From a virus: DNA of 27,000 nucleotides. The notes under the pieces were generated by a model. The model saw nothing but the letters and a program-made list of their open reading frames with translations. It had not been told where the DNA came from and did not search any database. The translations under genes and the position numbers were made by a program. This document shows, piece after piece, positions 21,408 to 27,000 of this stretch (positions within the stretch are counted from its first letter, which is position 1; every line of letters starts with the position of its first letter). The stretch is taken from IMG/VR virus record IMGVR_UViG_3300035035_000312, positions 1 to 27,000 of that record, one strand, 5' to 3'.

Positions 21408-22132
21408 TTCAACATCTCCGCACGAACAGTTTCCCATTCAAAAGGTAGTGTTTCTGGGAGAGCATATCTGTTCTTAGCTAGATAAGCTGGTTTTTCTTGA
21501 CAGTAAATAATTCTCTCGCCACTAACTGCTTTAGTCGTCATGTTGCCACCCTTACCTTTGACTTGTACTGTTCCAAGTTTGTAGTTTGCAAAGAAACAGC
21601 AATCGCTATGTTCAAGAATTAAATCTGCTGCTTTTCTATGTAGCTTTAATTCATGGCGATCATAGGCTTCGATTTCTGGCGACTCAAAACGCTTGATTTG
21701 ATTATGTGCTATTTGCATTATCATAAATCCTTTTTCTCTTAATTCATTTAAAAGCCTTATGTACTCACGCCAATACTTCAATACTTCTACATAGCCTTTT
21801 CCATAACCAGGTTGCTCGATGCTTTTCCAATTATTATCTTGACAGGCTTTATCCCAAATCAGAGGTTCTAACCAATCCAAACTATCAACAACAAGAGTTT
21901 TATAATCATTATCATTATCAAGCAACGACTGTAAGTTTTTAAGAACATCTTCAAAACTTTGCGCTAATGGAAAATGATCTGCTTCGATTTTTCCCATCCC
22001 ATCTTCTGTAAGAATAAAGATTGGCTTGTTTGTACTTGCTGCAAAAAAAGTTTTACCTACTCCTGCGCCACCATAAAGAACTATTCTAGGCGGTTTCTGT
22101 TTAGCTTTCTTTCTTATGTTACTTAGACTCAT
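21404..22132 (-). CDS. Sak4-like RecA-fold ATPase (AAA_24)
   Basis: A 242-residue protein with Walker A YGGAGVGKTFF (20-30) and Walker B TLVVDSLDW (79-87), then GKGYVEVLKYWREYIRLLNELREKG, typical of AAA_24. This family includes Sak4-type single-strand annealing recombinases, which need an SSB partner; here a DUF669 SSB-like gene is two genes downstream and a Cas4-like nuclease two genes upstream. It probably performs phage homologous recombination or replication-fork repair. A GGAGAG Shine-Dalgarno lies inside the upstream gene. The C-terminus is basic/polar without further domain. Confidence 0.85.
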   Translation of the reverse strand: MSLSNIRKKAKQKPPRIVLYGGAGVGKTFFAASTNKPIFILTEDGMGKIEADHFPLAQSFEDVLKNLQSLLDNDNDYKTLVVDSLDWLEPLIWDKACQDNNWKSIEQPGYGKGYVEVLKYWREYIRLLNELREKGFMIMQIAHNQIKRFESPEIEAYDRHELKLHRKAADLILEHSDCCFFANYKLGTVQVKGKGGNMTTKAVSGERIIYCQEKPAYLAKNRYALPETLPFEWETVRAEMLK

Positions 22133-22367
22133 TTTTACTCTCCTTTATATCTATAATGTTATCGGTACTTTCCAAAGAACTTTTCAACTCTTGAATTAAT
22201 CTTCGTTTGTGGTCTTGTATCAAGGTAAGTTGGTTTTGCGCTTCTTGTTCTTTTGGCGCTAAATACTTAGCCATGTTTAATAATTCCATCTGCTCTTTTG
22301 ACAAATCAGCTTCTAAATATTCTTTATCGTCAATTTTCACAGTTGGACTTTTAACTTCTTCAGTCAT
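22119..22367 (-). CDS. DUF6447-like small protein
   Basis: An 82-residue protein from ATG 22367: SPTVKIDDKEYLEADLSKEQ, then a helical part AQNQLTLIQDHKRRLIQELK. 'PTV.IDGKEY...DLS.E....L' and the following QL coiled helix match DUF6447, a family of unknown function. An upstream ATG (22382) is in frame, but GGAG lies nine bases before 22367, and that start overlaps the nuclease stop (ATGACTGA), so the inner start is preferred. It is sandwiched between nuclease and recombinase. Confidence 0.7.
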   Translation of the reverse strand: MTEEVKSPTVKIDDKEYLEADLSKEQMELLNMAKYLAPKEQEAQNQLTLIQDHKRRLIQELKSSLESTDNIIDIKESKNESK

Positions 22368-23094
22368 ATTTACTATCTCCATTTAATTTATAGGTTTCAC
22401 ATACTCTTTTAGCTGGACAAAATCTACATTGTTCTCCAAAAGCGTAATTCGGTTTTTCTGCTTCACAAGCATCTAAAGCATTTTTTAAATCTGAAAATCC
22501 CCAATCTACCAAGTATTCTGCTGTAGTTTCCCACGAACGAACGCTTTGTTTAGATCTCGGTTGAACTATTGTCATAATTACTTTCATGTCTTCATGTCCA
22601 TAACGAGCTAATGCACCAAGTGCATAAATAGACATTTGCAAATTATTCTCAGGGCTTACAGGCCATTTGCCTGTTTTAAGATCGACTACTTCTATTATTT
22701 CTTTATTAAATAGAATTGCATCACTTGTACCCCAACACTCAGGATTTATTTCTTCAATACTGACTTGTTCTTCAATTAAAGGTTTGGTGTTAAGTTCTTT
22801 AGCTCTGCTCTCTATGTAATCAACGTAAAACTTTGCACAATCAATCATATCTTGGTCTGCATAAATTTCTACATCTTCTACAGTTTCACTCTTACCAAGC
22901 CAATAATCTTCAAGAGTTACCCCTTCTAAATGACCTTTCATAAGCATTTCTGCCATATTGTGAATAAAAGTACCAACGAGCGCTGGTCTGCCTACAGGTT
23001 CTCTTTCAATACCTTCTGAAAGTTTTATAGAGCCTGGACAAGCAAACCAACGCTCTGCACTTGAGGGGGAATATTTACTATGCTTAGATGGCAT
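22360..23094 (-). CDS. Cas4-like PD-(D/E)XK nuclease (DUF2800)
   Basis: A 244-residue protein. SKYSPSSAERWFACPGS opens it (6-22). The RecB-type nuclease core is GTFIHNMAEML (41-51, His45), WGTSDAIL (121-128, Asp125), EVVDLKTGK (135-143, Asp138 and Lys140) and QMSIYALG (153-160). Four cysteines (19, 223, 226, 232; QCRFCPAKRVC) are placed as in the iron-sulfur cluster of Cas4/AddB-type exonucleases. It should resect DNA to 3' or 5' ends for the recombinase. ATG 23094 gives the usual family N-terminus; an in-frame TTG at 23136 behind GAGGAG would add 14 residues. Confidence 0.85.
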   Translation of the reverse strand: MPSKHSKYSPSSAERWFACPGSIKLSEGIEREPVGRPALVGTFIHNMAEMLMKGHLEGVTLEDYWLGKSETVEDVEIYADQDMIDCAKFYVDYIESRAKELNTKPLIEEQVSIEEINPECWGTSDAILFNKEIIEVVDLKTGKWPVSPENNLQMSIYALGALARYGHEDMKVIMTIVQPRSKQSVRSWETTAEYLVDWGFSDLKNALDACEAEKPNYAFGEQCRFCPAKRVCETYKLNGDSKYD

Positions 23095-23116
23095 AAATAC
23101 TCTTTTGCTAACTTCT

Positions 23117-23305
23117 CTAGTCTGTTCTACCAACAAATGATTTCTCCTCTATCTCTTTTATGTCTTGCATATCGTACAAAATTTTGCCAGCAATTTTGTA
23201 ATATGGCGGCCCTTCGCCTTTTATTCTTTGATTTGCCAAAGTGCGTACGCTTTTGTGCCACCTTACAGCCAACTCTTTAGGTGTAATATAGTCCTTATCG
23301 TTCAT
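23117..23305 (-). CDS. Excisionase-like HTH protein
   Basis: A 62-residue protein: MNDKDYITPKELAVRWHKSV (1-20) is an HTH_17-type helix-turn-helix, followed by the wing and YYKIAGKILYDMQDIKEIE. The 'TP.ELA.R...S..TL...R..G.GP.Y.KIG..I.Y...D' pattern is typical of excisionases and small AlpA-type regulators. It is divergent from the DUF1289 gene and 350 bases from the integrase, so it may direct excision or regulate the early operon that it begins. Confidence 0.78.
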   Translation of the reverse strand: MNDKDYITPKELAVRWHKSVRTLANQRIKGEGPPYYKIAGKILYDMQDIKEIEEKSFVGRTD

Positions 23306-23317
23306 AGTTTTTCTTGT

Positions 23318-23347
23318 TTGTTAATGTTCCTACCAATGAGATATAAT
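23318..23347 (+). promoter_or_regulatory. Putative promoter of the DUF1289 gene
   Basis: TTGTTA (23318-23323), 18 bases, and a perfect TATAAT (23342-23347). Transcription would begin near 23354, only about nine bases before the ATG, and no Shine-Dalgarno is present, so the message would be nearly leaderless. Confidence 0.55.
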
Positions 23348-23362
23348 TAAAACATAAAAGAT

Positions 23363-23668
23363 ATGAAAAAGACAATGTGTTTTCGAGATCAATTAAAAAT
23401 GGATGGTTTCTCAAGTTCATTAGAGGACTCTCCATGTATAAGCGTTTGCTCTACAACTTATGGATTGAAGGACTCTTGTATATGTGGTCGTAATCTTAAA
23501 CAGATTAGTTCCTGGAACTCTTATGACACAGTTACAAAAAAGAAAATTGTTATGAAAGCTATTGCTGATAAAAAAAGTTTTCCTAGACAGAAACTTACTT
23601 TTTTGGCTAACGATCATAATATTTCCTTTGAAAAAGCAAAGCAGATCTTTGTTATTGATAAATTGTAG
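23363..23668 (+). CDS. DUF1289 family protein
   Basis: A 101-residue protein. Residues 22-60 carry the family signature: DSPCISVCSTTYGLKDSCICGR (22-43, Cys25, Cys29, Cys39, Cys41) then ISSWNSYDTVTKK. DUF1289 proteins are short bacterial proteins, mainly proteobacterial, with a Cys-rich motif that may bind a metal; their function is unknown. Here it stands alone on the plus strand with its own promoter beside the integrase and overlaps the integrase end by 17 bases, convergently. This is the layout of a moron gene expressed in lysogens. An additional C-terminal extension (about 62-101) is helical and basic. Confidence 0.82.
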   Translation: MKKTMCFRDQLKMDGFSSSLEDSPCISVCSTTYGLKDSCICGRNLKQISSWNSYDTVTKKKIVMKAIADKKSFPRQKLTFLANDHNISFEKAKQIFVIDKL

Positions 23669-24779
23669 TTGGTAAATTTACACCACATAGAATTTCCTTA
23701 CCGATTTTCTCTATATTTCTTTTGCTCGTTTTATCTTCAATATGCTGATAGCGTTTCATCATATTTAAAGATTTATGGCCCATTAGTTCTCCAGTCTGCA
23801 AATAATCAATGTCTGCACTATTAGCTGTAGTTGCAAAAGAATGTCGCAAATCATGGAGTCTAATATCAGCTATATTAGGGCAAAATCTCATACAAGCTAA
23901 TTTAACGCTGTTCCACAGCTTTTTTGGATTTTTGATACCTAATATCGTTTTATACTTTTTTTGCCTTGCAAGAGCTTCTATTAAAGAGCGACTTTGCGAA
24001 TTGAGCCAAATTTTTCTAGTTTTTAGGTATTTATCAGTTTTATGATCTTTAATTTCAATGTAATCGCCTTTCCAATCTTCCCATGTAGCTTTAGCCAATT
24101 CTGATTTTCGAGCGCCTGTCATTATCAATAAAAGTAAAAAACTTACTGAGTGCAGCAGAGATTTATCGTTTTCTAATCTTCTAAACAGTTCTTCAAAAAG
24201 AATTATTTTTTCATGATGTGTATAAAACCTTTCTCTTTTTGTTTCTGCGTGTTTTTTAATTCTAATCGTTGGATTTTGATTTACATATTCATAATCAATA
24301 GCTAATTCAAAAACTGTTCTTAAAATAGTCAAACAACGATTTGCAGTATATTTTGACCTAACACTTAAATTATCAAACCAATCTTTGACATCTGCTCTTG
24401 TTATAGAATTAATTAAAAGATTTCCAAAATTAGGTTTTATATCTTTCTCATACAAACGAACATACTCCGAAATAGTCTTTCTTTTATTTAGTGTTAATTG
24501 CTGTATGTATTTGTCAAAGAGATTATTTAACGTAGGTAAATTATTTATTTTTTTATTTAAAGGATCGTAGTTTGTTTCTAACAACATCCTAGCTTGTAGT
24601 TCACTTGCAATCTTACGAACTAATTGTATTGAAGTGCCACCATTGGCTATCTTCATATTTCTGCGTTTGCCATTGACAGTATATTTAAGATAATAACTAA
24701 TTTGCTTTTGACCTTTGCTGTTAGTCCAGGCTACTTGTTTAATACTTTGGTTTAGTTTATCTGAGGTTATCTTTTTCAT
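23652..24779 (-). CDS. int: Tyrosine integrase
   Basis: A 375-residue recombinase. An N-terminal arm-binding/SAM-like region (about 80-180) is followed by the catalytic domain with TGARKSELAK (221-230, Arg224), a lysine in IEIKDHKTDK (about 247), LHDLRHSFAT (308-317, His309 and Arg312), LMGHKSLNM (332-340, His335) and RYQHIE with the nucleophile Tyr344. All catalytic residues are present. It would integrate the phage at a host site by attP/attB recombination. It starts inside the 3' end of the upstream methyltransferase-like gene, where GGAG lies before ATG. No att site could be identified by eye. Confidence 0.93.
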   Translation of the reverse strand: MKKITSDKLNQSIKQVAWTNSKGQKQISYYLKYTVNGKRRNMKIANGGTSIQLVRKIASELQARMLLETNYDPLNKKINNLPTLNNLFDKYIQQLTLNKRKTISEYVRLYEKDIKPNFGNLLINSITRADVKDWFDNLSVRSKYTANRCLTILRTVFELAIDYEYVNQNPTIRIKKHAETKRERFYTHHEKIILFEELFRRLENDKSLLHSVSFLLLLIMTGARKSELAKATWEDWKGDYIEIKDHKTDKYLKTRKIWLNSQSRSLIEALARQKKYKTILGIKNPKKLWNSVKLACMRFCPNIADIRLHDLRHSFATTANSADIDYLQTGELMGHKSLNMMKRYQHIEDKTSKRNIEKIGKEILCGVNLPTTIYQ

Positions 24780-25404
24780 TTTTTTCTATCTCCATAAAAA
24801 TATCTTCAAACAGAGCTGAAGGAATTTGGCTGCGCAAATAAGATCCTTTTAATCCTTGTGTGCCTGTTTTTGATCCTCTTGGTGCAGGTTGATGGTGGCA
24901 GTCTTTATTTCCATTCCAACACATAGGCCTAGTTTTAAAATCAAAGTTAGTCCAAATGTCAGTAGGCTTCATTCTATTATCTCCATAAGAACAGTAAGTA
25001 ATAGTTTTTTGATATGGATGGTTTTTTATGATTGGCAGCTTCCTCAACTTTCCTCTTGGATTTTCAATAAAATAATATTTTGGTTTTAAAACATCTATAA
25101 TTTCATTGACCTTTTCTACTATTTCCATCCCAAAAAGCGCTTGTCCGGTTTTAGGCGTGTGGTCTTTATTCCAATGTTTGCCAATAGAAGCAACAGAAAA
25201 ATATGTGCAAGGCGGACTCGCCCAAATCATGTCAGGTATGCCATATTCTTCAAAAAGCATTTTATCGACATCAAAATCAAAAATATCACAAACCACATCT
25301 ATTTTTTCAAATGGCTCTATATCAGTAGTAAAGGTTTCATGTCCAAATTTTTCAGCTACTTTGCTAAAACTTCTTGAACCTGCAAATAATTCTAAAGTGT
25401 TCAT
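24757..25404 (-). CDS. Atypical C5-methyltransferase-like protein
   Basis: A 215-residue protein with a SAM-binding Rossmann start (LELFAGSRSFSKVAEKFGHE, 4-23), WASPPCTYFS (61-70, Cys66 in the catalytic position) and YYFIENPRGKL (110-120). Motif IV is SPPCTYF instead of PCQ, and motif VI is ENPRG instead of ENV, and there is no clear target-recognition domain or motif X. Such short proteins are common in phages and are often annotated as DNA cytosine methyltransferase; activity is uncertain. A perfect AGGAG site. It forms an operon with the integrase. Confidence 0.75.
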   Translation of the reverse strand: MNTLELFAGSRSFSKVAEKFGHETFTTDIEPFEKIDVVCDIFDFDVDKMLFEEYGIPDMIWASPPCTYFSVASIGKHWNKDHTPKTGQALFGMEIVEKVNEIIDVLKPKYYFIENPRGKLRKLPIIKNHPYQKTITYCSYGDNRMKPTDIWTNFDFKTRPMCWNGNKDCHHQPAPRGSKTGTQGLKGSYLRSQIPSALFEDIFMEIEKNEKDNLR

Positions 25405-25413
25405 CTTTTTCTC

Positions 25414-25500
25414 CTAGTTTAAATAAATTTCTAAATTCCAAATAAAAATAAATATAATTGCAAGCAGCAATAAAATTATTAAGTCTTTAGGCTCTCGCAT
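25414..25500 (-). CDS. 28-residue single-TM microprotein
   Basis: MREPKDLIILLLLAIIFIFI followed by WNLEIYLN: a single hydrophobic helix with a charged N-terminus. GAGAG lies before the ATG and the gene overlaps the multi-HTH gene by 14 bases. Its stop codon (TAG) lies inside the Shine-Dalgarno TAGGAG of the next gene. Function unknown; phages often encode such short membrane proteins. Confidence 0.5.
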   Translation of the reverse strand: MREPKDLIILLLLAIIFIFIWNLEIYLN

Positions 25501-26344
25501 TTTTATATCTCTCTATAGCAATCTTAGGCATATAGTAATGTCTTGTAATAAAATGAAATAAAACTTGTGATGATGATTTAGTTGTTCCTATCTCCTTTTC
25601 TAAATCTCTTAAAGTTTTACCATTTGTCAATCCTTCTCTAATCCAATCTAGTTTTTTGTTTATTTGTTCTTTATCAAGCGATACAGATGCTACTTGGTTT
25701 TGATTTAACTTGGGATTACGATACAAACCAATTTGTTTTAAATCTCTTAGTAATTTTGTAATCTGAGCAACTGAACAAGAAAGAATATTTGCACATTCCT
25801 CAATAGTAAGATTGTTCATTCTTAAATTAAGAACTCTCATGTGTCGCTCTGTAATTTGAAAATCAAATCTGAAATTATCTAATGGATCAATTAACTTTTT
25901 TTTCCAACAATTTAGCAAAGTAAATCTAACAAACTTTCTGTAAATAACTCCTGGATTTTTTTCAAAAAAATTATCTTTCCATTCTATCCATTCAGGAGTT
26001 CCATATAAATTTGTTATGGCATTGACAACTTCTGAAAAGACAGCATTTATTTTTTCCTTTGTATTATGAACAGTTCTTTCTTTTGTTGATCTAACATAAT
26101 AACCTTCTGCTTCTGCCCTATTAAGTAATTGTCTAATTCTCTCTCTTGTAATTCCATATCTATCGCCTAACGACTGATATGTATTTGAATGATCTAAATT
26201 CCAAAGTGTTAGCACTTCCAAATTTCTTTGGTTAGAAACCCATCTTAATTTTTTCTTTGCTCGACTTAAATTATATTCTGCTTTAAGAAGATGTTTTTTT
26301 AACGCCCATACGCTTTTTAAATTTTCTATTCTATTGATGTCCAT
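25487..26344 (-). CDS. Sigma-region-4-like multi-HTH regulator
   Basis: A 285-residue protein. Residues about 44-79 (LTLWNLDHSNTYQSLGDRYG then ITRERIRQLLNRAE) are nearly a textbook sigma-70 region 4, with the 'ITRERIRQ' recognition helix. Two further candidate helix-turn-helices are seen at about 164-203 (ITERHMRVLNLRMNNLTIEE; ANILSCSVAQITKLLRDLK) and 236-266 (GKTLRDLEKEIGTTKSSSQV). No region 2 is recognisable, so it is not a full sigma factor. It may recruit or redirect host RNA polymerase or act as a repressor. ATG with GGAG; first larger gene of the minus-strand early operon. Confidence 0.7.
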   Translation of the reverse strand: MDINRIENLKSVWALKKHLLKAEYNLSRAKKKLRWVSNQRNLEVLTLWNLDHSNTYQSLGDRYGITRERIRQLLNRAEAEGYYVRSTKERTVHNTKEKINAVFSEVVNAITNLYGTPEWIEWKDNFFEKNPGVIYRKFVRFTLLNCWKKKLIDPLDNFRFDFQITERHMRVLNLRMNNLTIEECANILSCSVAQITKLLRDLKQIGLYRNPKLNQNQVASVSLDKEQINKKLDWIREGLTNGKTLRDLEKEIGTTKSSSQVLFHFITRHYYMPKIAIERYKNARA

Positions 26345-26582
26345 TTTTTCTCCTTTTCATATTGTTTCTTTCTCTAGTTATTTCGTTTTCTAAACCAAAC
26401 CATTCTTCAACGATAACTTTTTTAAGTTCTGCATCAAGCAAATCTGTATCGTTGGATAATAGTTCAATGTGTTGTGGCTTAACAATTAAAGTTGCGTACC
26501 TATGATACTTCTCGTCAGTAAATTTAAAATGATAGCTAGTACCATAATAAATGTACTGTCCATTTTCATTTTTCAAAATCAT
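26331..26582 (-). CDS. Hypothetical protein, early operon
   Basis: An 83-residue protein: MILKNENGQYIYYGTSYHFK, then strands TDEKYHRYATLIVKPQHIEL, and an acidic helix ending in a basic patch NMKRRKNGHQ. No known motif. It overlaps the multi-HTH gene by 14 bases and has an AGGAG site upstream. Function unknown. Confidence 0.6.
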   Translation of the reverse strand: MILKNENGQYIYYGTSYHFKFTDEKYHRYATLIVKPQHIELLSNDTDLLDAELKKVIVEEWFGLENEITRERNNMKRRKNGHQ

Positions 26583-26599
26583 ATTTTTTCTCCTATGTG

Positions 26600-26635
26600 G
26601 TGTGAGGAAGTACAGGTGTCAAAACTCCCTCACAC
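26600..26635. promoter_or_regulatory. 8-bp hairpin upstream of the 83-residue gene
   Basis: GTGTGAGG (26600-26607) pairs with CCTCACAC (26628-26635) around a 20-base loop that contains TTGACA on the minus strand (a -35-like box). A -10 box downstream is weak (CACATA). Could be an operator with an overlapping promoter; the evidence is limited. Confidence 0.35.
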
Positions 26636-26641
26636 GCTTTA

Positions 26642-26905
26642 TTATTTTATATGTTCAATAACTTCTGGAATTGACTTTACCAAAAGCGTTATATTTTCTG
26701 TTACCCCTTTATGAATTTGATTTTTAATAGGTGCAGAAGGATTTGGAATTTCATAAACAATAAAATTATCGGTTAAAAAATATTTCCAATAATGTAACTT
26801 TTTATATTTTGGTTTATCTTTAGTGCCAGTAATTAACTCAACACTTCCTGCTATATAGTCTTTGGCAGTAGTACCGCCAAGCCATTTTGTTTTAATTTCA
26901 TTCAT
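26642..26905 (-). CDS. Hypothetical protein, early operon
   Basis: An 87-residue protein: MNEIKTKWLGGTTAKDYIAG, SVELITGTKDKPKYKKLHYWKYF (about 21-43), and IYEIPNPSAP-like central strands, ending VIEHIK. Beta-rich and basic, with no motif known. AGGAAATATT lies before the ATG. It is the first minus-strand gene from the right edge. Function unknown. Confidence 0.55.
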   Translation of the reverse strand: MNEIKTKWLGGTTAKDYIAGSVELITGTKDKPKYKKLHYWKYFLTDNFIVYEIPNPSAPIKNQIHKGVTENITLLVKSIPEVIEHIK

Positions 26906-26943
26906 AATATTTCCTCTTATTTAAGTTAATAAAAAGATGATAT

Positions 26944-27000
26944 ATGAGTGTTAGTGATAAAGCAAGAATAAAAATGATATTTAATTATTTAAAAGTGAAA
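26944..27000 (+). CDS. Possible start of a plus-strand gene
   Basis: An open frame MSVSDKARIKMIFNYLKVK runs off the right edge. It is divergent from the gene at 26642-26905, in the position expected for a regulator, but only 19 codons are visible and there is no clear Shine-Dalgarno. Reported as tentative. Confidence 0.25.
   Translation, partial: MSVSDKARIKMIFNYLKVK

Noticed and set aside
23640-23700. Phage attachment site at the end of the integrase
   Set aside because: No tRNA fragment or clear core repeat can be recognised without the host junction.
1-27000. tRNA genes
   Set aside because: No cloverleaf with a T-loop GTTCGA-type motif and CCA-type end was noticed by eye; a tRNA scan would be decisive.

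Overview
The window looks like about 27 kb of a temperate-type tailed phage (or prophage) genome with low GC. It holds terminase, portal, scaffold, major capsid, adaptor, tail-fibre, holin and endolysin genes, a replication/recombination module and a tyrosine integrase. There are no ribosomal RNA, tRNA or housekeeping genes. Portal, adaptor and capsid all resemble the SU10-type head module, which suggests a short-tailed (podovirus-like) virion. The AT-rich coding, many tiny lysine-rich proteins and phage families common in marine viromes suggest a marine, low-GC proteobacterial host, perhaps an alphaproteobacterium; the host is an inference. The window is cut inside a structural gene at the left and at the start of a possible plus-strand reading frame at the right.

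Left part (1-13958, all minus strand, so read right to left): small terminase, large terminase and portal are followed by a run of tiny basic proteins. Then come a membrane-anchored beta-domain protein resembling MscS, a holin and an M15 peptidase, so the lysis genes lie inside the head genes. After these come scaffold, major capsid, a small conserved virion-region protein, head-tail adaptor and tail/fibre proteins, including one with a C-terminal S74 intramolecular chaperone and one built from exact 20- and 10-residue repeats. A promoter precedes scaffold, a GAAA-loop hairpin adjoins the capsid ribosome-binding site, and a strong intrinsic terminator follows the capsid gene.

Middle (13959-15612): a divergent intergenic region with repeated TACACT(T/C)TTAATT boxes separates the terminase operon from a plus-strand island of five small genes with strong Shine-Dalgarno sites. 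The island runs into a long inverted repeat and ends convergent with the next block.

Right part (15601-26905, almost all minus): read right to left, it has two unknown proteins, a sigma-region-4-like multi-HTH regulator, a single-TM microprotein, an atypical C5-methyltransferase-like protein, a tyrosine integrase and (opposite strand) a DUF1289 gene with its own promoter. Then come an excisionase-like HTH protein, a Cas4-like nuclease (DUF2800), a DUF6447 protein, a Sak4-like RecA-fold ATPase, a zinc-ribbon microprotein, a DUF669 SSB-like protein, a second zinc-ribbon protein, a TOPRIM-helicase, a canonical C5 cytosine methyltransferase, two microproteins, a PAPS-reductase-family PP-loop protein and a 42-residue protein. 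The last gene is a winged-helix protein resembling a replication initiator. Directly upstream of it lie four direct repeats spaced exactly 21 bp apart, a TA-rich tract and a 15-bp hairpin, which together look like a replication origin or an autoregulated control region. This is the most interesting part of the window.

Genes are tightly packed with many 1-, 4- and 8-base overlaps (TAATG, ATGA), which implies translational coupling. No stretch longer than 300 bases lacks a gene. No DNA polymerase and no classical CI-like repressor are visible.
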